A stretch of DNA of 64,000 bases from Pseudomonas hunanensis. GTDB lineage: Bacteria > Pseudomonadota > Gammaproteobacteria > Pseudomonadales > Pseudomonadaceae. Each line of letters begins with the position of its first letter. Positions within the stretch are counted from its first letter, which is position 1. The position numbers and the translations under genes were made by a program. The DNA is taken from NCBI RefSeq assembly GCF_013393325.1, contig NZ_QJRC01000071.1, forward strand, positions 186,001 to 250,000, read 5' to 3'. Below, one piece after another: positions 1 to 8,373 of the stretch. The notes below the pieces were generated by a model that was not told the DNA's origin, searched no databases, and was given only the letters and a program-made list of their open reading frames with translations.

Positions 1-79
1 CCGTGGAGTCTTCCATGCGGCCCTGGCGCAGGCGCACGCAGGCACCGTCCTTCAGATCGATAGCGGGGATAATCAGCAT
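1..79 (-). CDS. hisA: HisA, phosphoribosylformimino-AICAR isomerase (5' end only)
   Basis: Only the first 26 codons lie in the window; the rest continues past base 1. The complement from the ATG at 79 reads [20 protein letters not shown], the conserved HisA N terminus with the catalytic Asp in PAIDLKDG. HisA isomerises ProFAR to PRFAR in histidine biosynthesis in the cytoplasm. It is the fourth visible gene of the minus-strand run hisB-hisH-DUF2164-hisA, 27 bases after the DUF2164 gene, so co-transcription is likely. Confidence 0.93.
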
Positions 80-106
80 CTTGGGAACCTGTCTATTTGT
101 TGGGTT

Positions 107-367
107 TCAGGGCTTCTCGAGTGCCCACAGGTCGCTTTCGATGCTCTCGAACCGCTCCTTGAGGTGCAGCTGAACATCGGCAATCGCCCTGTTGTAGTAA
201 TGGGGTGCAATTTCCTTGCTGAACAGCTCGAGGACTTCGGCCACCTCGAACGACCCCAGCTGCAGCTCGAAGCGGTCTTCAAGGAAGCGCTTGAGCGTGT
301 CGAGCGCATCGCGCTCCTGCTCGGGGGCCAGGGTCATGATCGGGGCCTTGGTCTTCGACCTGCTCAT
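107..367 (-). CDS. DUF2164 family protein
   Basis: An 86-residue acidic, helix-rich protein without signal peptide or membrane segment. The stretch FSKEIAPHYYNRAIADVQ (about residues 49-66) is the recognisable part of the DUF2164 family, whose function is unknown to me. The ATG ends immediately beside the hisH stop codon, with no gap, so it is almost certainly translated from the his transcript. Its place between hisH and hisA suggests a conserved passenger rather than a histidine enzyme; no catalytic motif is visible. Confidence 0.8.
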   Translation of the reverse strand: MSRSKTKAPIMTLAPEQERDALDTLKRFLEDRFELQLGSFEVAEVLELFSKEIAPHYYNRAIADVQLHLKERFESIESDLWALEKP

Positions 368-1006
368 TTACCAGCGCCCGTCCCAGGCGACGAAGTTCTG
401 CAGCAACTGCAGGCCATGGGTATGGCTCTTCTCCGGGTGGAACTGCACGGCAAAGCGCGAGCCATCAGCCAGCGCGGCGGCGAAATCGACGCCATAGTGG
501 CCGCGACCGACCACCTGGCCCGCCTTGCCGGCATTGATGTAGTAGCTGTGCACGAAGTAGAAACGTGCGCGGTCGGGGATGTCGTGCCACAGCGGGTGGT
601 CGATGGTCTGGGCAACTTCGTTCCAGCCCATGTGCGGCACCTTCAGGTGCTCGCCGTCTTCTTGCAGGTCTTTGCCGAAGAAACGCACCTGGCCGGGAAA
701 CAGACCGATGCAATCGACACCGGTGTTTTCTTCGCTGTGTTCGAGTAGCGCCTGCATACCGACGCAGATACCGAGGAACGGGCGGTCCTGGCTGACTTCA
801 CGCACCAGGCTGTCGAAGCCCAGGCGGCGGATTTCGGCCATGCAGTCGCGAATCGCACCCACACCTGGGAACACCACGCGGTCGGCCTCGCGGATCACTG
901 CGGCATCGCTGGTGACCAACACCTTACCGGCACCTACGTGCTCAAGCGCCTTGGCCACCGAGTGCAGGTTGCCCATGCCATAGTCGATTACGGCTACCGT
1001 CTGCAT
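368..1006 (-). CDS. hisH: HisH, glutamine amidotransferase subunit of imidazole glycerol phosphate synthase
   Basis: At 212 residues this is the usual HisH length. It is a class I glutamine amidotransferase that feeds ammonia to HisF for making imidazole glycerol phosphate and AICAR. The nucleophile elbow GICVGMQ places the catalytic Cys at about residue 81, and FHPEKS supplies His190 and Glu192 of the triad. The N terminus [14 protein letters not shown] is typical. The ATG at 1006 abuts the hisB stop, indicating tight coupling in the his operon. HisF itself lies outside the window. Confidence 0.96.
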   Translation of the reverse strand: MQTVAVIDYGMGNLHSVAKALEHVGAGKVLVTSDAAVIREADRVVFPGVGAIRDCMAEIRRLGFDSLVREVSQDRPFLGICVGMQALLEHSEENTGVDCIGLFPGQVRFFGKDLQEDGEHLKVPHMGWNEVAQTIDHPLWHDIPDRARFYFVHSYYINAGKAGQVVGRGHYGVDFAAALADGSRFAVQFHPEKSHTHGLQLLQNFVAWDGRW

Positions 1007-1600
1007 TTACAGGCACCCTTTGGTGGAAGGCATTTGCCCGGCCATGCGCTCGTCGAGGGTAATGGCCATGCGCAGAGCGCGGCCGAAAGCCTTGAACACG
1101 GTTTCGATCTGGTGGTGGGTGTTGTGGCCACGCAGGTTGTCGATGTGCAGGGTGACCAAGGCATGGTTGACGAAGCCCTGGAAAAACTCCTGGAACAGGT
1201 CGACATCGAAGCCACCAACGCTGGCGCGGGTGTACGGCACGTGCATCTGCAGGCCTGGGCGGCCAGAAAAGTCGATGACCACGCGCGACAGCGCTTCGTC
1301 CAGCGGCACGTAGGCATGGCCGTAGCGGAAGATGCCTTTCTTGTCACCGATGGCCTGGGCGAATGCCATGCCCAGGGTAATGCCAACGTCTTCGACGGTA
1401 TGGTGATCGTCGATATGCGTATCACCCTTGCACTCGATATCCAGATCGATCAGCCCATGGCGGGCGATCTGGTCCAGCATGTGTTCAAGGAAAGGCACAC
1501 CGATATCGAATCGGGCCTTGCCACTGCCATCGAGGTTGATCGAGCACTTGACCTGGGTTTCCAGGGTATTGCGCTCGACGGAAGCCTTACGTTCGACCAT
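1007..1600 (-). CDS. hisB: HisB, imidazoleglycerol-phosphate dehydratase
   Basis: A 197-residue monofunctional dehydratase that converts imidazole glycerol phosphate to imidazole acetol phosphate. The metal-binding histidine clusters are present: [27 protein letters not shown] and [10 protein letters not shown]. The ORF remains open 13 codons further upstream, but the ATG at 1600 ([12 protein letters not shown]) fits the family N terminus and is preferred. There is no fused phosphatase domain, unlike the enterobacterial enzyme. It is the first gene of the visible his operon. Confidence 0.95.
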   Translation of the reverse strand: MVERKASVERNTLETQVKCSINLDGSGKARFDIGVPFLEHMLDQIARHGLIDLDIECKGDTHIDDHHTVEDVGITLGMAFAQAIGDKKGIFRYGHAYVPLDEALSRVVIDFSGRPGLQMHVPYTRASVGGFDVDLFQEFFQGFVNHALVTLHIDNLRGHNTHHQIETVFKAFGRALRMAITLDERMAGQMPSTKGCL

Positions 1601-1770
1601 CACCAGCTCCGCAAAATCATTGGGCGAAAAGGGCTCCATTATAGGCCCAGAACGCGCCAGCTTGAAACGCGGATGACATATGGCAAAGCGAGGAATTACG
1701 CGGGCTAGATGCCGCTACAGGTCTATACAACCAGGTAATTGGGGCTGCCTTGCAACCCCAAAGGAGCGGC
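1601..1770. other. Intergenic region upstream of hisB
   Basis: This stretch separates the MFS transporter stop from the hisB start, both on the minus strand. It should hold the hisB promoter, though no convincing sigma-70 pair was identified. A short inverted repeat TTGGGG/CCCCAA at about 1739-1763 lies just past the transporter stop and may act as a weak terminator; it has no clear T-run. Confidence 0.4.
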
Positions 1771-3432
1771 TCAGTGGAACAGCACAGCTGTCTTCTGCAA
1801 GGTTACCCACACCCCCCAGGCCAACGGCACGACCACCACAGCCCAGGCCAGCAGCACCAGTGGCAGGCTGCCCGGCGCCGCTTTCCACTCCAGCGAGCGT
1901 GCACTGTCGGCGCCCTTGTCCTGGCTCAACGCCCGCTCGGCGGCCAGCTCTGCATCGCTCATGAAATGCTTGTCGGCCACCGGGCGTACCAGCATGTTGC
2001 AGATAAAGCCCAGCACAAGCAGGCCAGCGAGGATGTACAAGGTCATGTCGTAAGCCGCTGCCCGCTCCACACCCGCGGCCAACTGAGACTCACGCAGATA
2101 AGTGATCAACACCGGCCCCAGCACCCCCGCCGCCGCCCAGGCCGTCAGCAGACGACCATGAATGGCGCCGACCATCTGCGTACCGAAGAGGTCAGCCAGG
2201 TACGCCGGCACGGTCGCGAAGCCGCCACCATACATCGACAGGATGATGCAGAACGCGGCCACGAACAGCGCCACGTTACCCAAGTGCCCCATGTTCGGCA
2301 CCAGGCTGTAAAGGCCAACGCCCAAGGCGAAGAAAGCGAAGTAGGTGTTCTTGCGGCCGATGTAGTCGGAGAACGACGCCCAGAAGAACCGCCCGCCAAT
2401 GTTGAACAGGCTCAGCAAGCCAGTAAAACCGGCAGCGATCGCGGCAATCTGCGCCAGCTGGGCAGTGTTCAGCTGGCTGAAGGTCAGTTCGTTGCCCAGC
2501 AGCTTGCCGGCGAACACCTCCTGCAGCAGCGGCGAAGCCATGCCAAGAATGCCGATGCCTGCCGACACGTTCAGGCACAACACCAGCCAGATCAGCGCAA
2601 ACTGAGGCGTCTTCCAGGCCACGCTGACGTGCACGTGACGGTCGGTGACCATGGCGTTGCCGGCCTTTTTCACCGGGGCCGTCCAGCCTTCAGGCTTCCA
2701 GCCGGTCGGCGGGACACGATATGCCAGAGCGCCGGCAGTCATGAACACGAAGTAGATCGCCGCCATGGCGACGAAGCTCTGCCACACGCCAACTTCATGC
2801 TCGTTGCCAAAATGCCCCATCAGCGCGGTGGCCAGCGGTGCACCCACCATGGCCCCGCCGCCAAAGCCCATGATCGCCATGCCGGTGGCCATGCCGCGCT
2901 TGTCCGGGAACCACTTGATCAGGGTCGACACTGGCGAGATATAGCCCAATCCCAGGCCGATACCGCCAATCACGCCGGAGCCCAGCCACATCAGCCATAG
3001 CTGGTGGGTTTTCACGCCGATTGCCGAAAGCAGCATGCCGCCACACCAGCACAGGGCCGAAACCAGGCCTGCCTTGCGCGGGCCGGCATGCTCCAGCCAA
3101 CCGCCCAGCACCGCAGCCGAGCAGCCGAGAAAGACGAAGAACAGGGTGTAGATCCAGCTCAGCATCGAGATCGGCCAGTCGCATTCGGCGCTGAACATCC
3201 GGGCCATGAAGCTCATGTCTGCGGCACAGGCAACGGGGGCGGTGATGCCGAGGGCTTGCGACAAAGGCAACCAGAACACCGAGAAGCCATAGGCCATGCC
3301 GATGCACAAGTGAATGGCCAGGGCGGCGGGTGGCACCAGCCAGCGGTTGAAGCCCGGGCGGGCGATGATGCGCTCCTTCGACAGGAAGCCTGGCGCACTG
3401 GCCGAGGAGCCCGTCGCGACGGTACTGGTCAT
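1771..3432 (-). CDS. OFA-type MFS transporter (oxalate/formate antiporter family)
   Basis: A 553-residue membrane protein with about twelve hydrophobic segments, the major facilitator arrangement. The N-terminal AIHLCIGMAYGFSVFWLPLS, the loop KWFPDKRGMATGMAIMGFGG between TM4 and TM5, and the ending APAYLADLFG-like region match the oxalate/formate antiporter (OFA) subgroup. Substrate is unknown; a small monocarboxylate or dicarboxylate is plausible. The ORF extends upstream, but the ATG at 3432 has AAGGA seven bases before it. It is a monocistronic-looking gene upstream of the his operon. Confidence 0.85.
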   Translation of the reverse strand: MTSTVATGSSASAPGFLSKERIIARPGFNRWLVPPAALAIHLCIGMAYGFSVFWLPLSQALGITAPVACAADMSFMARMFSAECDWPISMLSWIYTLFFVFLGCSAAVLGGWLEHAGPRKAGLVSALCWCGGMLLSAIGVKTHQLWLMWLGSGVIGGIGLGLGYISPVSTLIKWFPDKRGMATGMAIMGFGGGAMVGAPLATALMGHFGNEHEVGVWQSFVAMAAIYFVFMTAGALAYRVPPTGWKPEGWTAPVKKAGNAMVTDRHVHVSVAWKTPQFALIWLVLCLNVSAGIGILGMASPLLQEVFAGKLLGNELTFSQLNTAQLAQIAAIAAGFTGLLSLFNIGGRFFWASFSDYIGRKNTYFAFFALGVGLYSLVPNMGHLGNVALFVAAFCIILSMYGGGFATVPAYLADLFGTQMVGAIHGRLLTAWAAAGVLGPVLITYLRESQLAAGVERAAAYDMTLYILAGLLVLGFICNMLVRPVADKHFMSDAELAAERALSQDKGADSARSLEWKAAPGSLPLVLLAWAVVVVPLAWGVWVTLQKTAVLFH

Positions 3433-3550
3433 GGATCTGATCCTTGTTATAGGGAGGGTGCTCGCAAAGCGGCGCAAGGTTAGCAGAGCCAAGTAGCGTG
3501 AAAGCAATCTGATATCGTGATTTATTGCTTGGCTGAAACGGTCCTCTTTC

Positions 3551-3596
3551 CTGTGCCAGCCTCTTCGCGGGTAAACCCGCGAAGAGGCCGGCACAG
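3551..3596. repeat. REP-like hairpin, TTCGCGGG class
   Basis: Two 21-base arms (3551-3571 and 3576-3596) with the core CCTCTTCGCGGG / CCCGCGAAGAGG around a TAAA loop, with one mismatch. The same core occurs at 14944, 36562 and 44813 in this window. It lies in the gap between the divergent MFS transporter and AsmA genes. The rest of the 3433-3739 gap holds their promoters; no gene is seen in it. Confidence 0.85.
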
Positions 3597-3739
3597 GCGA
3601 ACATCTGCCCGCCGAAAGCCGTACCATCTGCTGAAAACGTAGGATATGCCCTGTATCTCTGGTCGAATACGCAGGGACAACCCTCGCGGCGTTATACTCT
3701 GCCGCCTGAATTTCACTAACGGACTACAAGGACTCGCCC

Positions 3740-5986
3740 ATGAAAGCGTTCGGCAAAATCCTGGGACTGGGGCTTCTCGGGTTGCTGCTGATCATCGTGG
3801 CGCTGGGCTTCGCCCTGACCCACCTCTTTGATCCCAACGACTACAAAGACGAGATTCGCCAGCTGGCACGCGACAAGGCTCACGTGGAGCTGACCCTCAA
3901 CGGCGATATCGGCTGGAGCCTGTTCCCATGGCTGGGCTTGGAGCTGCACGAAGCCAGCATCGCCACCTTGGCCAAACCCAAGGAACCGTTCGCCGACCTG
4001 CAGATGCTCGGCCTTTCGGTCCGTGTACTGCCATTGCTGCGCCGCGAAGTGCAAATGAGCGATGTACGCGTCGAAGGCCTGAACCTGACCCTGGCGCGTG
4101 ACGAACAGGGCCATGGCAACTGGGAAGACATCGGCAAGCCGCTGCCTGCGCAAAACGGCACAACCGCCGGTGCACCCGCGCAGCCACCTGCCGAGCAGAA
4201 GCCCACGACCGCCGACAACAACGACCGCGCCGTCAAGCTGGACATCGACAGCCTGACCGTGAACAACGCCCGCGTGCAGTACACCGATGCCAAGACCGGC
4301 CAAAGCTATAGCGCCGAAAGCATCCAGCTGAGCACCGGCCCGGTCCATGAAGGCGCCAACATTCCGCTCAAGGCCAGCGCCTTCATCAGCGCCAGCCAAC
4401 CGAGCATCAAGGCCCGCACCGAGCTGGCCGGCGAACTGCGCTTCGACCGCAAGCTCAAGCGCTACAACTTCGAAGACATGCGCCTGTCGGGCGAAACCTC
4501 GGGTGAACCCACTGGTGGCAAGACCGTGACCTTTGCCGCCCAAGGCCAACTGCTGGTAGACCTGGCTGCCAATGTGGCTTCGTGGAACGGCCTGAAAGTC
4601 TCCGCCAACCAGCTGCGCGCCCTCGGTGAGCTGAACCTGCGTGACCTGGACAAGGCACCCCAGCTGAGCGGCGGTCTGTCCATCGCCCAGTTCAACCTGC
4701 GCACCTTCCTCGACAGCATCGGCCGCCCACTGCCGGCCACCAACGACCCGGCCGCCTTCGCCAAGCTGGAGCTGGTGACTCGCCTGCAGGGCACGCCCAA
4801 CAGCCTGGCCCTGGAAGACCTGGCGGTGAAGCTGGACGACAGCACCTTCAGCGGCCGCGTGGCCGTCGAAGACTTCGCCAAGCAGGCCCTGCGCCTGCAG
4901 CTCAAAGGCGACACCTTCAACGCCGACCGCTACCTGCCGGCCAAGAGCGAAGAAGCCAAGGGCGCCACCGCTGCGCGCCAGGCCGAGGTGAAGCAACAGG
5001 AAGCCAGCGCCGTGGCCGGTGCCGGCACCACGCCACTGCCCAATGCCCCAACTCAGGTGGCCTGGAGCGACGACAAACTGCTGCCGGTGGACCGCCTGCG
5101 CGCCCTCGACCTGCAGGCCGACCTGGCCTTCGGTTCGTTGACCCTGGACAAGTTGCCGATCGAAGACGCCCAGCTCAAGGCCATTGGCCAAGCTGGCCTG
5201 TTGACCCTGCAAACCCTGCGCGGCGAACTGTACAACGGCACCTTCGAAGCCAAGGGCACGGTCGACGTGCGCCCTGCCGTGCCACAACTGGGCGTGAACA
5301 CCAACATCCAACGGGTGCCGGTGGAGCACTTCATCAAGACCGAAAGCAAGGAGCAGACGCCACCGGTCAAGGGCCTGCTGACCCTGACCAGTGATCTGAC
5401 GGCCACCGGTAACAGCCAGAAGGCACTGGTCGACACCCTGAACGGCAGCGCAAACTTCACCATCAACGACGGTGTGCTGGTCAATGCCAACCTGGAACAG
5501 CAGCTGTGCCAGGCCATCGCCACCCTCAACCGCAAAACCCTGAGCGGCGAACCACGCGGCAAGGACACCCCGTTCCAGGAGCTGCGCGGCAGCCTCGTGG
5601 TACGCAATGGCGTCGCCAGCAACCCGGACCTCAAGGCCCGCATCCCAGGCCTGACCGTCAACGGCCATGGCGACCTCGACCTGCGCGTGCTGGGCATGGA
5701 CTACAACGTGGGTGTGATCGTCGAAGGCGACCAGCGCGCCATGCCGGACCCTGCCTGCCAGGTCAACGAACGGTATGTTGGCGTTGAAGTGCCGCTGCGC
5801 TGCCGCGGCCCGCTGGAACTTGGCGCCAAGGCCTGCCGCCTGGACCAGAACGGCCTGGGCAAGGTGGCGGCCAAGCTGGCCGGCAACCGCCTGCAAGACA
5901 AGATCGACGAAAAGCTTGAAGAAAAACTTGGAGACAAAGTGAGCCCGGAAGTGAAAGACGCGCTCAAGGGGCTGTTCAAGCGATGA
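3740..5986 (+). CDS. AsmA family protein
   Basis: A 748-residue protein with one N-terminal membrane anchor (about residues 7-29), followed by a large periplasmic region. The AsmA N-terminal domain covers the first third (FDPNDYKDEIRQLARDKAHV is diagnostic) and the AsmA_2 C-terminal domain the last (SANFTINDGVLVNANLEQ). An alanine/proline-rich linker sits near residues 135-155. Family members are linked to outer-membrane lipid homeostasis and bridge-like lipid transport. The last codons overlap the mutY start by four bases (ATGA), so the two are translationally coupled. Confidence 0.9.
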   Translation: MKAFGKILGLGLLGLLLIIVALGFALTHLFDPNDYKDEIRQLARDKAHVELTLNGDIGWSLFPWLGLELHEASIATLAKPKEPFADLQMLGLSVRVLPLLRREVQMSDVRVEGLNLTLARDEQGHGNWEDIGKPLPAQNGTTAGAPAQPPAEQKPTTADNNDRAVKLDIDSLTVNNARVQYTDAKTGQSYSAESIQLSTGPVHEGANIPLKASAFISASQPSIKARTELAGELRFDRKLKRYNFEDMRLSGETSGEPTGGKTVTFAAQGQLLVDLAANVASWNGLKVSANQLRALGELNLRDLDKAPQLSGGLSIAQFNLRTFLDSIGRPLPATNDPAAFAKLELVTRLQGTPNSLALEDLAVKLDDSTFSGRVAVEDFAKQALRLQLKGDTFNADRYLPAKSEEAKGATAARQAEVKQQEASAVAGAGTTPLPNAPTQVAWSDDKLLPVDRLRALDLQADLAFGSLTLDKLPIEDAQLKAIGQAGLLTLQTLRGELYNGTFEAKGTVDVRPAVPQLGVNTNIQRVPVEHFIKTESKEQTPPVKGLLTLTSDLTATGNSQKALVDTLNGSANFTINDGVLVNANLEQQLCQAIATLNRKTLSGEPRGKDTPFQELRGSLVVRNGVASNPDLKARIPGLTVNGHGDLDLRVLGMDYNVGVIVEGDQRAMPDPACQVNERYVGVEVPLRCRGPLELGAKACRLDQNGLGKVAAKLAGNRLQDKIDEKLEEKLGDKVSPEVKDALKGLFKR

Positions 5987-7050
5987 GCCCCGAGCAGTTC
6001 TCCAGCGCTGTGCTGGATTGGTATGACGAGCACGGCCGGCACGACCTGCCCTGGCAACAGGGCATCACCCCGTACCGGGTATGGGTGTCAGAAATCATGC
6101 TGCAGCAGACCCAGGTCAGCACCGTGCTCAACTACTTCGACCGCTTCATGCAGGCCCTGCCGACCGTGCAGGCCCTGGCCGAGGCGCCGGAGGACGAAGT
6201 GCTGCACCTGTGGACCGGGCTGGGCTACTACACCCGTGCCCGCAACCTGCAAAAGGCCGCGAAGATCGTCGTCGAGCAACATGGCGGCGAATTCCCGCGC
6301 AGTGTCGAGCAGCTTACCGAGCTGCCCGGCATCGGCCGCTCCACGGCAGGTGCCATCGCCAGCATCAGCATGGGCATCCGCGCGCCGATCCTCGACGGCA
6401 ACGTCAAGCGCGTGCTGGCCCGCTACAGCGCCCAGGCGGGCTACCCCGGCGAGCCCAAGGTGGCCAACCAGCTGTGGGCCACCGCCGAGCGCTTCACCCC
6501 ACAATTGCGCGCCAGCCACTACACCCAGGCGATGATGGACATGGGCGCCACGCTGTGCACGCGCAGCAAGCCCAGCTGCCTGATCTGCCCGCTGCAGCGC
6601 GGCTGCGAAGCGCACCTGCACGGTGAAGAAACCCGCTACCCCGAGCCCAAGCCGCGCAAAGCGCTGCCGCAACGGCGCACCCTGATGCCTCTGCTGACCA
6701 ACCCCGAAGGCGCCATCCTGCTGTATCGCCGCCCTTCCAGCGGCCTGTGGGGTGGTTTGTGGAGCCTGCCGGAGCTGGATGACATTGCCCAACTCGAAGA
6801 CCTGGCCTATCAGCACGGCCTGCGCCTGGCTGGCAGCCACGCCATGGATGGCCTGACCCACACCTTCAGCCACTTCCAGCTGGCGATCGAGCCCTGGCTG
6901 GTGCGCGTCGACCCGGTCGGCGAGCACATGGCCGAGGCCGACTGGCTCTGGTATAACCTCGCCACCCCGCCGCGCCTGGGCCTTGCCGCCCCGGTGAAAA
7001 AGCTGCTTGAACGCGCGGCCGACGAACTGATTGCAGGAGACGCCCGATGA
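5983..7050 (+). CDS. mutY: MutY, adenine DNA glycosylase
   Basis: A 355-residue glycosylase that removes adenine mispaired with 8-oxoguanine. Glu37 ([12 protein letters not shown]) and Asp138 (PILDGNVKR) correspond to the known catalytic residues. The helix-hairpin-helix [12 protein letters not shown] lies at about 114-125. Four cysteines at 192, 199, 202 and 208 give the C-x6-C-x2-C-x5-C iron-sulphur site. The C-terminal third ([18 protein letters not shown]) is the NUDIX-like 8-oxoG recognition domain. It overlaps asmA upstream and yggX downstream by four bases each, forming a three-gene operon. Confidence 0.97.
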
Positions 7051-7319
7051 CCCGCACCGTGATGTGCCGCAAGTACCAAGAAGAACTCCCAGGCCTGGAA
7101 CGCCCGCCCTACCCAGGCGCCAAGGGCCAGGACATCTTCGAACACATCTCGCAGAAAGCCTGGGCTGACTGGCAGAAGCACCAGACCATGCTGATCAACG
7201 AAAAGCGCCTGAACATGATGAACGCCGAGGACCGCAAATTCCTCCAGGCCGAGATGGACAAGTTTTTCGCCGGCGAAGAATACGCCCAGGCCGAAGGCTA
7301 CGTTCCACCGGCCGAATGA
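7047..7319 (+). CDS. yggX: YggX, iron-sulphur protecting protein
   Basis: A 90-residue cytoplasmic protein that protects Fe-S proteins from oxidation and helps iron traffic. The N terminus [18 protein letters not shown] with Cys7 and the block [19 protein letters not shown] are the family signature. The start overlaps the mutY stop (ATGA). The mutY-yggX pairing is the same as in enterobacteria and fits a shared oxidative-damage role, since MutY carries an Fe-S cluster. Confidence 0.96.
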
Positions 7320-7370
7320 CCCCAAAAATCGTAAGCGACGGAATTAATTTAAAATTTTTTCAAAAAGTCG

Positions 7371-7399
7371 TTGACGAGCGGTCCGGAAATCTATTTAAT
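7371..7399 (+). promoter_or_regulatory. Sigma-70 promoter of tRNA-Phe
   Basis: A -35 hexamer TTGACG (7371-7376) and a -10 TTTAAT (7394-7399) are 17 bases apart, ending 10 bases before the mature tRNA. The region between yggX and this promoter is A/T-rich, as expected of a strong UP-like upstream segment. Confidence 0.7.
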
Positions 7400-7409
7400 T
7401 CACCTCGTC

Positions 7410-7485
7410 GCCCAGATAGCTCAGTCGGTAGAGCAGAGGATTGAAAATCCTCGTGTCGGCGGTTCGACTCCGTCTCTGGGCACCA
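7410..7485 (+). tRNA. tRNA-Phe (GAA)
   Basis: A 76-base cloverleaf with acceptor GCCCAGA/TCTGGGC, D-arm TAGCTCAGTCGGTAGAGCA, anticodon loop TTGAAAA with GAA at 7443-7445, T-arm GGTTCGACTC and an encoded CCA end. A toxin-antitoxin pair lies a short distance downstream, beyond a terminator. Confidence 0.97.
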
Positions 7486-7531
7486 CCTTCAAGCTTCTGG
7501 TGGTTGCAAAGTTACCCGAAGCGACAACAAG

Positions 7532-7556
7532 AAACCCGCCTAGTGCGGGTTTTTTG
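7532..7556 (+). terminator. Rho-independent terminator after tRNA-Phe
   Basis: The stem ACCCGC-C / GCGGGT around TAGT-type loop bases is followed by six Ts. Position and orientation fit termination of the tRNA-Phe transcript. Confidence 0.75.
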
Positions 7557-7621
7557 TTGCCTGTGATTTTTGCTGCAGGCTTGGCAGCCAACTGACTTAG
7601 CTACCAAATTCAATCCGGACG

Positions 7622-7924
7622 TTACCCTGCAGTGGGTGGTAGCACCTCGGCATGAAGCCTCACCCCAAGCGCCGCCATCACTTTCATGATGGTCGCCAAG
7701 CTGGGGTTACCTTCAGCAGACAGCGCCTTGTACAACCCCTCCCGCGTGAGCCCGGTATCGCGCGCCAGTTGAGCCATACCACGAGCACGAGCGATATCAC
7801 CCAAGGCAGCAGCAAGCAGTGCAGGGTCGTTTTCCTCCAGACAGGCTTCGAGGTACAAGACCATGTCCTCCTCTGTCTTCAAATGGTCCACAGCATCCCA
7901 TTTGGTCAATTTGATATTTTTCAT
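7622..7924 (-). CDS. HigA-type antitoxin (addiction module antidote)
   Basis: A 100-residue antitoxin with a helix-turn-helix in its second half (MAQLARDTGLTREGLYKAL, about residues 51-69), followed by the conserved NPSLATIMKVMAALGVRL. This matches the probable addiction-module antidote (HigA2-like) family. It should bind the toxin encoded immediately upstream and repress their common promoter. It begins nine bases after the toxin stop; toxin first, antitoxin second is the HigBA order. Base use is less GC-rich than the flanking core genes. Confidence 0.88.
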   Translation of the reverse strand: MKNIKLTKWDAVDHLKTEEDMVLYLEACLEENDPALLAAALGDIARARGMAQLARDTGLTREGLYKALSAEGNPSLATIMKVMAALGVRLHAEVLPPTAG

Positions 7925-7933
7925 GATGGCCTC

Positions 7934-8224
7934 CTAGAGGTCGCGAGCCAGCTTGAGAGCCGATTTGATATCCCTGGCCTGACTAGCCTTATCGCCACCC
8001 GCCAGGAGGATGATCACTTCATAACCTCGTCGAACGAAATACACCCGATAGCCCGGACCATAGTCGATCCGAAGCTCGGATACCCCTTCAGCAACCGGCC
8101 TACAGTCACCCATCACTCCAAGACCCACCCGTCGTAACCGGACAGTTATGCGTGCTTTCGCACGCGGGTCCCGCAAAGCAGCGAACCACGTTCGGTAGGT
8201 GTCGGTTTGAATTAATGTATGCAT
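7934..8224 (-). CDS. HigB/RelE-ParE superfamily toxin
   Basis: A 96-residue basic protein of the addiction-module killer family. Recognisable blocks are FAALRDPRAKARITVRLRR near residue 14, GVSELRIDYGPGYRVYFV in the middle and LLAGGDKASQARDIKSALKLA at the C terminus, typical of RelE-like mRNA interferases. It starts at the ATG at 8224, is first in a two-gene operon, and is paired with the HigA-type antitoxin 7622-7924. Target specificity cannot be told from sequence. Confidence 0.88.
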   Translation of the reverse strand: MHTLIQTDTYRTWFAALRDPRAKARITVRLRRVGLGVMGDCRPVAEGVSELRIDYGPGYRVYFVRRGYEVIILLAGGDKASQARDIKSALKLARDL

Positions 8225-8373
8225 GGGAGGAATGTAAACCGTAGTTCACACTACAGCCAATTGGTAGCTGTTTCAAACTGTTTATAGGCACCCAGTTGAC
8301 CAGCATCAAATGGCCATCACTCGCCACAATTTAAGGTGCTGGATGGACATCCGAATCGACTAGCAAGGACCCC

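Noticed and set aside
1750..3000. A 416-codon open frame opposite the MFS transporter
   Set aside because: The minus-strand frame has twelve membrane segments and MFS motifs; the plus frame is a glutamine/histidine-rich shadow.
3716..5896. A 726-codon open frame on the minus strand opposite the AsmA gene
   Set aside because: It is a GC-rich antisense shadow: the plus-strand frame has clear AsmA domains, a membrane anchor and coupling to mutY; the antisense translation has no recognisable motif.
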